Positions 36,601-45,675 of a stretch of DNA of 64,000 nt are shown piece after piece. Made by a program: the position numbers and the translations under genes. The notes beneath the pieces are model-generated. The model saw only the letters and a program-made list of their open reading frames with translations, was not told where the DNA came from and searched no databases. Each line of letters opens with the position of its first letter. The first letter of the stretch is position 1. The DNA comes from Favolaschia claudopus (Eukaryota; Basidiomycota; Agaricomycetes; Agaricales; Mycenaceae). The stretch is taken from NCBI GenBank assembly GCA_037176885.1, contig JAWWNJ010000031.1, positions 1,860,001 to 1,924,000 of the forward strand. Reading direction: 5' to 3'.

Positions 36601-38151
36601 CGTCTGGCGTGTGCCATCGACGAGCAGGGTTGCCCGGTGATGTTGTGAGCGGGTGTTCCCGGAGCCACAATGGTGCACGTGTAAGATTCAGCTGCGGTAG
36701 AGTTGGAAGCCGCAGAATGAAAATCGAAAATTGGGCTTGGAAAAGGCTTTGAGGAAGCCGCCGACGCAATTCTGTATATAACAGCAGTAGCATCCTGCGA
36801 ATATATGCGTCCTCCCGTAGTGGGGTTCTCGATGACGCATTCTGTGGATTCGTCCTCCGTGTCTGAGTTCTCTGAGTGCCGGGGAGGCCGGAGATAACAG
36901 GGCGGGGCTGAACTTGTTGGGCAGCTACGCAAGATGTTAGCCCACCGAGCCATCGTGGAGGGAAACTCTGAGATTCGAGCCATATGGCGACGATGACGAC
37001 TATTTCCTCGCTCCAGCATATGCACCAGATAGCTCGCTTTCTCGGATGTGAGCGACCGATTAAAGGAATAGGAAATATCGCACTCGAAAACGTCAAAACT
37101 AATGAAAAGTTTCAACGGCTGTTATGTATATTAAAGAAGAGCACGAACCGTACGACTATCATGGCTTTCGGTATGTCAAGATCTTCGACGGATTTAGTGG
37201 CAACGAGCAGGTTGTAAATTCCCGCTTTGAATTTGCGAAATACATCTTGCTGATTCCAGAGATTCAGAGTACAATACAGAGGTACTGGAATCGCCGACCT
37301 GCTGTGAGTCATCCACCAAAAGTCCTCCCTGGTTTGCCAAGGCATGCGTGCGGATAAACGGTATTTGCTCTCCCAGCAGAGGAACTAGGTCCGCTATGGC
37401 GCAAGCCACAGAACGGTGTTTGACTGTACAGTATCAAGAGTAGGCCCCGCTCAGACACACAGACCGCACCGAAAACAATTCCACGAAAGTCTTCGCCATA
37501 TGGCTCGCAGGACTTGAGGATTTGCACTAGCTGCCAAAACTTTGGCGTCACATTAAAACCTCGCGAGTTGGGGTCTAAGTTGGGGATCGTAAAAGCCCAA
37601 TGTTTAATGGTGTCCCTGATATTGAGTTTTGTTTTGCGAAAGAGGTCCGATGGAGCATCCGCCTCTTCCTCTTCGGAAGATAGCGAGATATTCTCATCAA
37701 TGTTTTTCAAAGCGCGACGCCAAACGAGATCTGCAGCGCAAGTCCCAAGTTCAGCCGCTACTCGACGAGCTTCCTTGAATTGTCGGGGAAAGGTAGCCTC
37801 AGATGAGTCCAAGAGACGGATGCGACGGAAGAGATCAGTTTCGACTCGTCCCTGGAATTTGTCGTACAGCAGTACAACTTCATGCGAGATGCTTGGATCA
37901 ACCTCGGGTTCTACCACAATCTGTGCATGGACTGCTGTCTTCAGCCGTTTAGATGGTGGCAAAGAGGTCGAGTCGAGGGAGGCTTGAGAACGTTTAGAGG
38001 GATGTGCAGATGGTACAGTGGGCTGAGAATCTAGAGGTGGATGAGGTTCAGATGGGCCTGGAGAGGGCACACTGCTGCCAAATCCACCGGGGTTCTCGTG
38101 GCCATCGTACAGTCGCTGCTCCTTCCATTTTTGCTTCCAAACCTTGTTCAT
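33648..38151 (-). CDS. Dicer-like ribonuclease III lacking the N-terminal DExD/H ATPase domain
   Basis: Dicers cut double-stranded RNA into small RNAs. In order: a Ser/Pro-rich start (MNKVWKQKWKEQ), a helicase-insert region (VAAELGTCAADLVWRRALKN), the second RecA domain (NVTPKFWQLVQILKSCEPYG, NLLVATKSVEDLDIPKAMIV, SYLVHMLERGN), a dimerisation domain (ENPTTGGRIYSQDATAVIYR), and a platform/PAZ-like part (LFVSGAPIVVETYTGTPFAI). RNase IIIa follows (ERLELLG, intron, DAVLKYMASIY; ISADVAEAILGAAYLSG), then RNase IIIb (YERLEFLGDAILEF; SDVVESVIGAVYVSD) and a C-terminal dsRNA-binding region (VHDVVLASGEGASASIAA). Both sets of acidic catalytic residues are present. No Walker A or DECH motif exists upstream: the divergent neighbour starts 93 bp away. 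Many introns are inferred and a few borders are uncertain. Confidence 0.88.
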
Positions 38152-38244
38152 GGCGCTGGCAGGGTTCGAGGTAGCGTCAAGGTTGCATGTCACGGTCGGT
38201 CACGGAAGGTAATGGTTGAACGTTGACCACTGTCTTGTGCGCCA

Positions 38245-39972
38245 ATGAATCACGCATACCTAGTCCACTATCTAGGAAGTGACGACTTAGATCGACGGCG
38301 GCCTATTCCTCGAAGACGCGTCTCATCGCATCCTGTTCTCGCTGAAAGATTACCGACAACTAGTTTCTTGAACCGAGAGGCTGAGGATGACGCTCCTCGG
38401 GCTATATTACGCCAGCTGCGACGCAGTCCGTCTCCCTCACCACCGCAATCTCCAGAGTTAGAAACGGAAGACATTGCGGAGGACGGTAGTAATGGTCATC
38501 AGAGAAGACCCAGCCTGAGTTCGTTGGGCTCTTCAGCGTCGTCAATCAAATCTTTTGGCTCGTCCTTACTACAACGCCGTCAAACTCAACCAAGCTCTGG
38601 TTGGAAAGAACCGCAGGCGAGTGCGCAACTGGTCTTATCCTTGTCCGTGATCAAACCTTGTCTGCCAGCCGTTCGAAGGTGGTTATGTATTCACTCGACC
38701 TATCGACAGCTTTCTAACATTTTCTTTCTAAAGTGTTGCGCGCTGTAGAAAGGAAAGGGTCCTTGGATCAAACGCTGTTCGTACTCTAATAGTCCTTCCG
38801 TTCTCTAGGAAGGATGTAATGTACCTGATGGAAGTACGCGACAGGGCTTTCCATGTACGTTCTCATCTCTCATCAGACTGGAAGCATGCAAATATCGACT
38901 GCCACAGCTCCTCGTTCGCATGAGCGGTGGGATAACGCCACTTTTGCACGCCATGCGACTTGGTCAATCACATCGAGAGGTCGCAATAATACTATTAGGG
39001 TGAGTCAGGTTCAATTTCTTTGCTGGCGAGTATTGAAATGCATTCAGAGCCTTTTCGCGGTGGGTCAATCATATTGAGGATGACCAAATGGAAAATCCCA
39101 AAACGAAGACCGTCCTCAAAGCTCTGCGTAAACTATGTTTCCCCTTTTCCAGTTGAGGGGAACTAAACGCCCTGCACAGGTACAAACCTGAAGCTTGCTA
39201 TTGATTACGGCTTGACCAAGACACAGGGCAGCGATCTGACTGCGTCTTTCCTTCAAACGTATGCCGATCCCGTTACACTGACATTCTCCCCGACTAACCA
39301 ACGGGATTGCACAGACTAATTATGAGCCAAGGCGAGACATGGGTTTTAGGACAGGCGGCTAACGTCGGGCTCGCACTAAGAGCTGGTACGGAGGGTCGTC
39401 CTGTACAGACTGCAGACTCAGCCGTGCGCAAATTTGCTACACGAGAGCTTGGGAAGGCTGAGTTGATAGCTTCTTTAGCTGACTAGTAAGCCGTACCGTC
39501 GTAGTTGGTTTTCTTTTTTTGATTTGTCTTCACAGCATTGCGAATGCCACGGCCGACCTTTTGTATGCAGCTCTAGGGTTCGTGCTGCCACCTGGCTGAT
39601 CCCTCTTCAGGATGATAGGCGCGTGGTCCAATGCTTGCGAGGTCTTGGAACTCGAGCAAGTACCTGTGGGTTACCGTTTCGTTGACTATGAGAGGTACTG
39701 AATTACGAGTGCAGACCTACTACTTTGCACGGGATGACCGCGTTTATAAAGCCTTCGTCGACCGATTAGACGCACACAAAACTGCCATACAAAACAAGTT
39801 GAGCAAACGGCTAAAATGGCAGTTGAGGGTCCTTCGAACGGTTCTTGAAGGGAGAACGACAACCTACAGGGTCAGACAATGTCTAGTAACTGCAGCCGGG
39901 GCTAACTTACGAACTCAACAGAACAAAGTCGAGCTTCTGGCAGGGGAACTCGATGAAGGTGATGGTGTATGA
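38245..39972 (+). CDS. Conserved basidiomycete protein of unknown function, helical
   Basis: I know of similar proteins in mushroom fungi but no function. The N-terminal 120 residues are disordered and Ser/Pro/Arg-rich (PSPSPPQSPELETEDIAEDG, SLSSLGSSASSIKSFGSSLL). The rest is a helical domain with KDVMYLMEVRDRAFHLL, ITPLLHAMRLGQSHREVAII, LLGAFSRWVNHIEDDQME, KTVLKALRTNLKLAIDYGL, LIMSQGETWVLGQAANVGLA and LRAGTEGRPVQTADSAVRKF. It ends YYFARDDRVYKAFVDRLDAH, LKWQLRVLRTVLEGRTTTYR and VELLAGELDEGDGV. The repeated helix pattern is reminiscent of a solenoid. No signal peptide or membrane span is seen. It shares a 93-bp promoter gap with the Dicer gene. Confidence 0.78.
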
Positions 39973-40331
39973 CGCGCGAACGTTCTAGTCTATTTCATTC
40001 TTTTTTCTGTATTGTTTCCACTCATCAGCATTGTACTAACATCGACAGACACCAATAATGTATACAATTCCATCTCTCAGTGTGTTAAGTGCATCCCCTC
40101 GGATTGCTCGTAAAAGGTGCCCTGCTGGTCCAAGCCTCCAACCAGTCAGCGGCGTATCATCGAGCACAAATCGTAACTCCCTTGTTCATGCACTACTCTT
40201 CTTGCCAACGTCGACGGCTCTGTCAAAACGTACCGTTGGTTTGATACGTGCTTCTATGGCTCATACCGAGTCTCCATCGGGAGAACATTCGTTTGACAAT
40301 AAGTATTATCCGTCTATGTATGCTTCCGAAG
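39973..40331. other. Intergenic region between convergent genes
   Basis: About 360 bp. A 93-codon plus-strand ORF with an ATG at 40058 crosses into the neighbour's 3' end; it has no recognisable features and I do not call it. Confidence 0.35.
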
Positions 40332-41104
40332 TCAATTAAATAGATCGAGTTCTTTCCACCAGACAAACAGGGCGACCAAGATTAGATTCAAAACAGCGAA
40401 TCCCAGGTCGAGTTGTATGACCGTATAAACCCAAAGCGTAATGAGTGGAGGACACTGTTTGTCAGTTTCGTCTATCTGGCCGACTGTCAAGTAACTGAAG
40501 CACACCTACCTGCCGCATGTTCGACAAGTACCCGCCACGTTTTATTAAATAGAGCATTCTGCAACCCGCAGCAGAGCCCATTAGAAAGAGCAGAATTTGA
40601 ACTCGCGGATTTCGTTTATGCCGGGTGGTGAAGAATATGAAGAGAGAGAGGACTGCATGACAGTCACTGAGTCGAGAGACGTAAACCGTTTTAATTGACG
40701 CACTCGGAAGCCCTTCCACCATTCTACCTATCAGGATCTTGAGATTCGCGTCCTGGCCGTATTGGTTCATAATCAGGCTATTTTATTGTCAAGAAGCCAT
40801 GCTTGTTGAACAACAAGAACGGACATTTGCATCAAGAGGAGGAGAAACGAGCATGGGATTATGAGGAGAGTAGCATCAAAGATTTCTGCCGCCGCGCGTC
40901 AGGGTATACAAGCCAACTTGGTTGGTCGGGCGACCAAAGAGTACCTTCAGCGAGTGATAGCTCTGGGGATGCAGATTCATTCAGAGCCGCAGTTTTTAGG
41001 ATACCAGACTCGTTGATGAGCCGCCATTGTTCGCTCTCAGGGATCTCGTCTTCAGCCAGTTTGGTCGATTTTTTGGAGGCCTTGGTCGTTTGACGTGGAG
41101 GCAT
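40332..41104 (-). CDS. Small polytopic membrane protein (DUF7719-like)
   Basis: The product has about 200 residues. It opens MPPRQTTKASKKSTKLAEDE then IPESEQWRLINESGILK. After an intron comes a first membrane helix, EIFDATLLIIPCSFLLLLMQ. A 46-bp intron (gtccgt...aatag) restores ILIMNQYGQDANLKILIGRM. Further spans are VLSLFIFFTTRHKRNPRVQI, LLFLMGSAAGCRMLYLIKRG and CPPLITLWVYTVIQLDLGFA, and the tail is VWWKELDLFN. This layout (acidic start, four hydrophobic helices, MRQxPPLxTLW) matches what I remember of the fungal DUF7719 family; its role is unknown. A stretch of about 16 residues before VLSLF may be an additional intron. The start is 42 bp from that of the FAF1-like gene. Confidence 0.65.
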
Positions 41105-41146
41105 TTAGAAAGCTGACCATAAGCGACATCACGTAACGTCAACGTA
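41105..41146. promoter_or_regulatory. 42-bp bidirectional promoter with three ACGT cores
   Basis: This is the whole space between two opposed start codons. It contains ATCACGTAAC overlapping a further AACGTCAACGTAA, giving ACGT at 41131, 41136 and 41142. The promoter and one or both transcription starts must overlap the coding regions. Confidence 0.5.
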
Positions 41147-42300
41147 ATGTCTTCCTGACCAACATCTCCTCCAAATTTTGAATGCTAATGGTCAAGATTT
41201 TCTCAACTCCTTCGCCCTCCCTGCTTCTTCCTTGGGTGTCAAACGAAAGTCTATAGAGGGCTCTTCACGACCTGCCAAGGTCCCGAAACCTACAGCCAGA
41301 AACCGACGACGACGAAGAGGAAGAGGAATGGACGGGAATTCATGTTGGAAGCTCAGAAAGCGGAGATGAGTCTGAGTCAGGAAGTGGTGGGTGCTTGGGT
41401 ACTCTTTGTGTGCGATTGCCAAAATTTATCTTGTACTAGACTTCGAGCAGGAGGATGATGAGTTCACGTCGGCAGCTCCGTCAAGCAGCAAAGTCGTCGT
41501 ATTTTCAGAGGTACGGAGGACGCCAGGGAACTCGGATCTCCAATCTCTAGCTCAGAAGAAGGCGTTCATGGTATGTTCTTCTCCGCATATCCGTCCCATT
41601 GGCTCTTATGTAGGCAGTCTTCCAAAGTTTCAAAACTACGAGACGAAGTCAGCGGCCAAAAATTAGATTCGTCTACGCCGGACGATGATGAGGCAGAAAA
41701 GTAGGCTCTTCTCCCTCATAGAGATCCCTGTCTTACGAAATGGGGCAGGACTAACATTCAGAACGATGCCCTGTTGCATCGTTTGGTGCATACCAAATTG
41801 CTATCGGGGTCTTTAAATGAAGATCTGAACATGACTTCAGCGCAGCGCAAGAAAGCGCTGGCTGGTCGAGTTCTGGAAATATCCGGGCAAGCAAAACTAG
41901 GCAAGGGCGAAAAATCCGTTCGGGAACAAGAACGGAATAAAGCCGGCAAACGTGTTCGCGAAGGAATGGTAGACAAACAAAAAGAGAGGCATAAACAGCA
42001 TGTAGAAGAGGTGCGCTTGAACGTTCTCGGTGGACATTACGTTCTTAGCTTCCTCAACAGGCCAAAAATTTGGGAAACTATCATCCTACGATCAAAAAAC
42101 TGTTTGAATCTACTGGCACATCCAACGCTCCTAGGAGAAACCGAGAACGAGGACTCAAAATGGGTGTTGGGAAATTCAGTGGAGGGATGCTTAAATTGAG
42201 CCATGAAGAGATAACTCGTACTCAGGGAGGTCCTACAAGTTCAAGGGGCAGGGGGCGGGAGGGACGTGGGCATGGGAGGAATTCGCGGGGGCGTCACTGA
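41147..42300 (+). CDS. FAF1: FAF1/FSAF1-like 40S processome assembly factor
   Basis: Proposed from the conserved C-terminal half: LLHRLVHTKLLSGSLNEDLN, SAQRKKALAGRVLEISGQA, a basic helix (VREGMVDKQKERHKQHVEE), NLGNYHPTIKKLFEST, then RERGLKMGVGKFSGGMLKLS and an Arg/Gly-rich end. The 'LKMGVGKFxGGxLxLS' block is the mark of the Faf1/C1orf131 family, which assists 18S rRNA maturation. The N-terminal half has a basic NLS-like patch (NRRRRRGRG in one frame) and an acidic stretch. The start ATG is at 41147; the segment DQHLLQILNANGQDFLNSF follows only if one base is missing near 41153-41156, so a sequence error is likely. Three or four introns are inferred. Confidence 0.65.
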
Positions 42301-44141
42301 GCTACTCAGACCGTCGCTCAGACATCAGCGGCATTCTGGGAAAATGTCAGTGATTATTGTAGCTGGTCCGTGTCGGAACTCACATGGGAATTTGGCGACC
42401 CGTTCGGTCAATCAAAACAATCGTTGGAAGCTCGCTGCGACTGCGACTGTGGCCACTATAACCCGAACTTGAATCGGGGTAAATGTCACTGGTGCTTTGA
42501 AGGGGGTTTGAGATTCGGGTGCGACGAAAGGCTAACTGAACTCACCGATATAATTCGCGGCCATGGTCATCTTCAACAATGATCGGAGAGACGCGTCTTC
42601 GTCTCCCGCTAAAATCGCCAACTCTACATAGATGCCAGTCAATCTGTGGTCGATAAATAGAGGCATCGGCATTACCGAGTGATTTCCTTCCCTTCTCCGT
42701 CCTGAAATACTACATTGACACCACCGGGAACAATATAATAAGTACCGTCAACTGCACGAGAACTATGCGGAGAACGGTCTCGGTGAAGGGATGACTGATG
42801 CCATTAGCTGCAGTCATTGGGTGGACATGGGACCAACTAACCTCGGGAGTCGCAGATCGGTGTGGAGAATGCCTCCACTCTGTGGGAAGCTCCTTCTCAT
42901 TGTTTCAGCAACATTGAAGAGGAGCCAAGCTCAATTCAGTATATTCACCTTGGAGTGAGGACTAACTGTTTCTGAGCTTCGCCTCGAACCAGAATCGCGG
43001 CGAGATGACTGGAGTCGGTCAATGATGGCTCAATACAACGAGTGAACGATGAACCTCTGGAGATATTCTAGGATATGTGGGTTGCGGAGAGTTTCTTCGT
43101 TGGGGCACAAATTCCTGAAAGGACCGTCAAAGAACTGAGATTGCGAGAATTGAAAGAAGTGTACTTTGGAGTGAGTGCTTGTCGTGTCGCGAGGGATCTC
43201 GCTACGATTGGGATGGCCAATAGGCGGCTAATGTTGAGTCAATATTGAACGAACCACGTCAACTAAATGAGCGAAGCTAACATCTGGAAGTTTGCGGGGC
43301 GCGTTGCGTCGGGTTTCCGGCCAACCATAAGCCAACTAGGAAGATGAGAGTTGTTATTTTTGGGGAAATCGTGGATGTATATGCCTGGGCAAGTGGACTC
43401 TCCATCTCAGTCTGCACTTCATCTCGAAATAGCTCCTCATGTCGCTGGGCAAACAGTGGTGTCTCCAAATTCTCTGACCATTGACTCGTATGTTTTGGAT
43501 CTGCGGTCTGCGGGTGATCATGGGAGGATCGCTCAAATTGTTCTTGTAAGCGATTGCGAGGCGATGTTGTCGCATATGTTCGTTCTAAAGTCGGATACCG
43601 GGATTTGTCTTGCATTTCATGTTGAGTCAAAAGATTCGGAGCACTTCTGAAGCCCTCGTGTGTCGAGTCAGGTATCCTTATTCCCGATAAGGATCGCTGT
43701 GAAACTCTCAGTGAATCACAGAACTCTATGCATCGAAGCTCACAGTTTCTTCCGCCTATACGAAGGGGTCTCAGGAATGAATGATACAATGTTCTCTGAC
43801 ACAGACCTGCCATTGAGTAGCGACTGGCTTTGTGTTTCGGCGCTTTAGCCGTCGACGCTTTCGAATGGCGCCAGGGGAGGGAGGAACGGGAACACCTTCC
43901 CCGGCGCTCTGAACGTCCTGAGACGTCGAGTTTGGGCTGAAAGCCTTGAATATGTTGAACAGATGCATGGAGATGGAGCAGAGAATGGTTCCGATTTTGG
44001 TATTTAGACCGAAGGGCCATGCTCGAACCACGAGTCAGATCGGACAGGCAGAAGCAGGCTGGCGAGATGCTTAAGCGATGTTCACATATGACGACGTTCA
44101 AGAAGATATATTAAGACGAGTGGTTAATTATTCTGTTGCTG
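42301..44141. other. Gene-poor 1.8-kb region with unassigned ORFs
   Basis: No recognisable gene. Notable open frames are a plus-strand stretch at about 42370-42582 with Cys-rich text (CDCDCGHYNPNLNRGKCHWC), a 57-codon ATG ORF at 43075-43248 (MWVAESFFVGAQIPERTVKE...), and a long minus-strand frame at 43277-44101 (true ATG at about 44020) overlapped by a second minus frame containing FNIFKAFSPNSTSQDVQSAG. None is a known family. The region could hold a decayed gene, a lineage-specific gene or a non-coding transcript. Confidence 0.4.
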
Positions 44142-45383
44142 TTAGGAGTGCTGCGAGTGCTGTCTTTCGGCCCACTGGACTTGTCTCACCTGGCCCAGAG
44201 CAGAGGACACTTTGAAAATAGCATCGGCAACTGCCCCGATTGAAGAGGTGTCCGCGTGCGCAGATGTCAAGGCCGTGAGCCTCGTTGACAAGCTCCGCAT
44301 AGTGAATTCCAGACTCTGAATCGAATTGTCCAGGGACGAGTCCAAAGAAGACATTGTTGTAGTTGGTACCTACTATGGGTCAGCGTCGATAAACCTATGT
44401 GGTTCAACCACGAACTGAAGGGGGAGCCGCCGGAGTCATACCCAGTACGAGGGGAGGTAGGGGCATGGGTAAGGGTACCTCCGACTTTTCGTTTATTTTC
44501 AGCGGGCACGTTCAGTGCATTCAACTCACCTCCACTGTAGACTTTGCCTCGATGCGAGGGTTGAGATCGTTAAGATCCTGTCAGTAGCTTTGAATTGTGG
44601 AGGTAGAAAGATAGAAAATTGAGCGAACTGGTATTTTGTTTTGGGGAGCATCATCCTTGCCACCGGCAACTGGCTTGTCTTTGGATGAATTCTGGGGAAT
44701 GAGGCGCTCTCGCCCGGCCCAATCGAGTTCACTAACATAGACTGTTCTGCAAATGACACATTCCTGCGTGCAGAATGAGCTGCCGACCGGCTCAAGATAT
44801 GGATTCCAACCTTGCGAGGATCCTTTTCACCTCCAGGTTTCGGAGGTCTTACGAGGGGAATTCCAAAGCAGTTGTCATTAGGGCACTCCTCCGCTAGCAT
44901 CGCCCAGCCCTGGCAAGAAAAAACATCAGAGAGATTGCCGTCGATGCGCAATCCTGCCTACTTGAAGCAACTTCTGCCCAATTGCAGCCGAAGCTGCGTC
45001 GGACTGCTGCCTTCTTCGCCGGCTTTCCTCTGTCTCCGGAGGAGGGGCGAACACCGGGGAACTGAGCGTGCTGGAGACTTCGGTCGGCGGAGTTGACGGG
45101 CGAGAAAAATGAGAGCTCGATGAGCTGACTGAGGTGTTGCTGGGCTGTTGAGCTGCCGGCGAGCCTAACATGTCTTAGAAGAATAGATATATGGGGACAT
45201 TTCTGACAATGCATTACCATCCGGACCGCCGTCGCAATTGGCGCAGAAGTGGATCACAGGAGATTTCGCAGCGGGAGAGCGCATTAGAGGTACATGGCAG
45301 CCGGGATTGCGACATGTTTTGTCCGTTAGAATCCATCCCTTCAACATCCATTCACCCAAAATACCAGAGACATCCTTCGTCAT
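44142..45383 (-). CDS. Autoantigen p27 (SSSCA1/ZNRD2)-like zinc-binding protein
   Basis: Two related modules are seen. The first, near the start, is GEWMLKGWILTDKTCRNPGC then HVPLMRSP and HFCANC. The second is KLLQ joined across an intron to GWAMLAEECPNDNCFGIPLV, then RPPKPGGEKDPRKECVICRT. Both have the pattern L-x-G-W-x-(ML)-(x)-C-x3-C-x-x-P-L followed by a distal C-x2-C, as in the Auto_anti-p27 family. A Ser/Gln-rich linker joins them, and a helical tail (LEFTMRSLSTRLTALTSAHA) ends the protein. Human ZNRD2 is linked to centromere and telomere proteins; the fungal role is unknown. The start MTKDVSGILG is an ATG at 45381-45383. The extreme C-terminal exon is less certain. Confidence 0.78.
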
Positions 45384-45549
45384 GTTCTGAAGTGGGACTC
45401 GGTTCGAATGCGCAAAAATTTCTAGCTGAGACGGAGGTGTTTCCAATTGAGACGAATCCGGAGAAAAGTGAGGCGAAGACTTTCAGCTGTGTATCAAAGT
45501 AAAAAGTGTGCCAATGGAGAGTGCAAGTCAAGTCGCGTCCAGTCACGGC

Positions 45550-45591
45550 TGTCACGTATTTGGCCGCGGCTTACCCGTTTTGCCACGTAAT
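45550..45591. promoter_or_regulatory. Two CACGTA motifs upstream of the EDEM gene
   Basis: TGTCACGTATT (45550-45560) and TGCCACGTAAT (45581-45591) lie about 85-125 bp before the start codon and resemble the TCACGTAA sites of other promoters in the window. Confidence 0.3.
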
Positions 45592-45675
45592 TTCCCGATT
45601 GAGTCGTGTGCTGAACGAACTCTCCGCGAGCTTTCACCGTCCTCCGCCCTTCAGCCAGCTGTGGGCGCGCTTTTC

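Noticed and set aside
40058..40339. 93-codon plus-strand ORF with an ATG
   Set aside because: It overlaps the 3' end of the DUF7719-like gene, has no recognisable domain and could be chance in the 3' flank.
40462..40770. Separate small membrane protein gene starting at ATG 40770
   Set aside because: A 46-bp intron joins it in frame to the upstream 41104 exon (LLLLMQ-ILIMNQYGQ), so it is the second part of the DUF7719-like gene.
43277..44101. 274-codon minus-strand open frame
   Set aside because: It starts at a non-ATG codon, has an Arg/Ser/His-heavy composition and is overlapped by another open minus frame. No family resemblance, so it is described only within the gene-poor gap.
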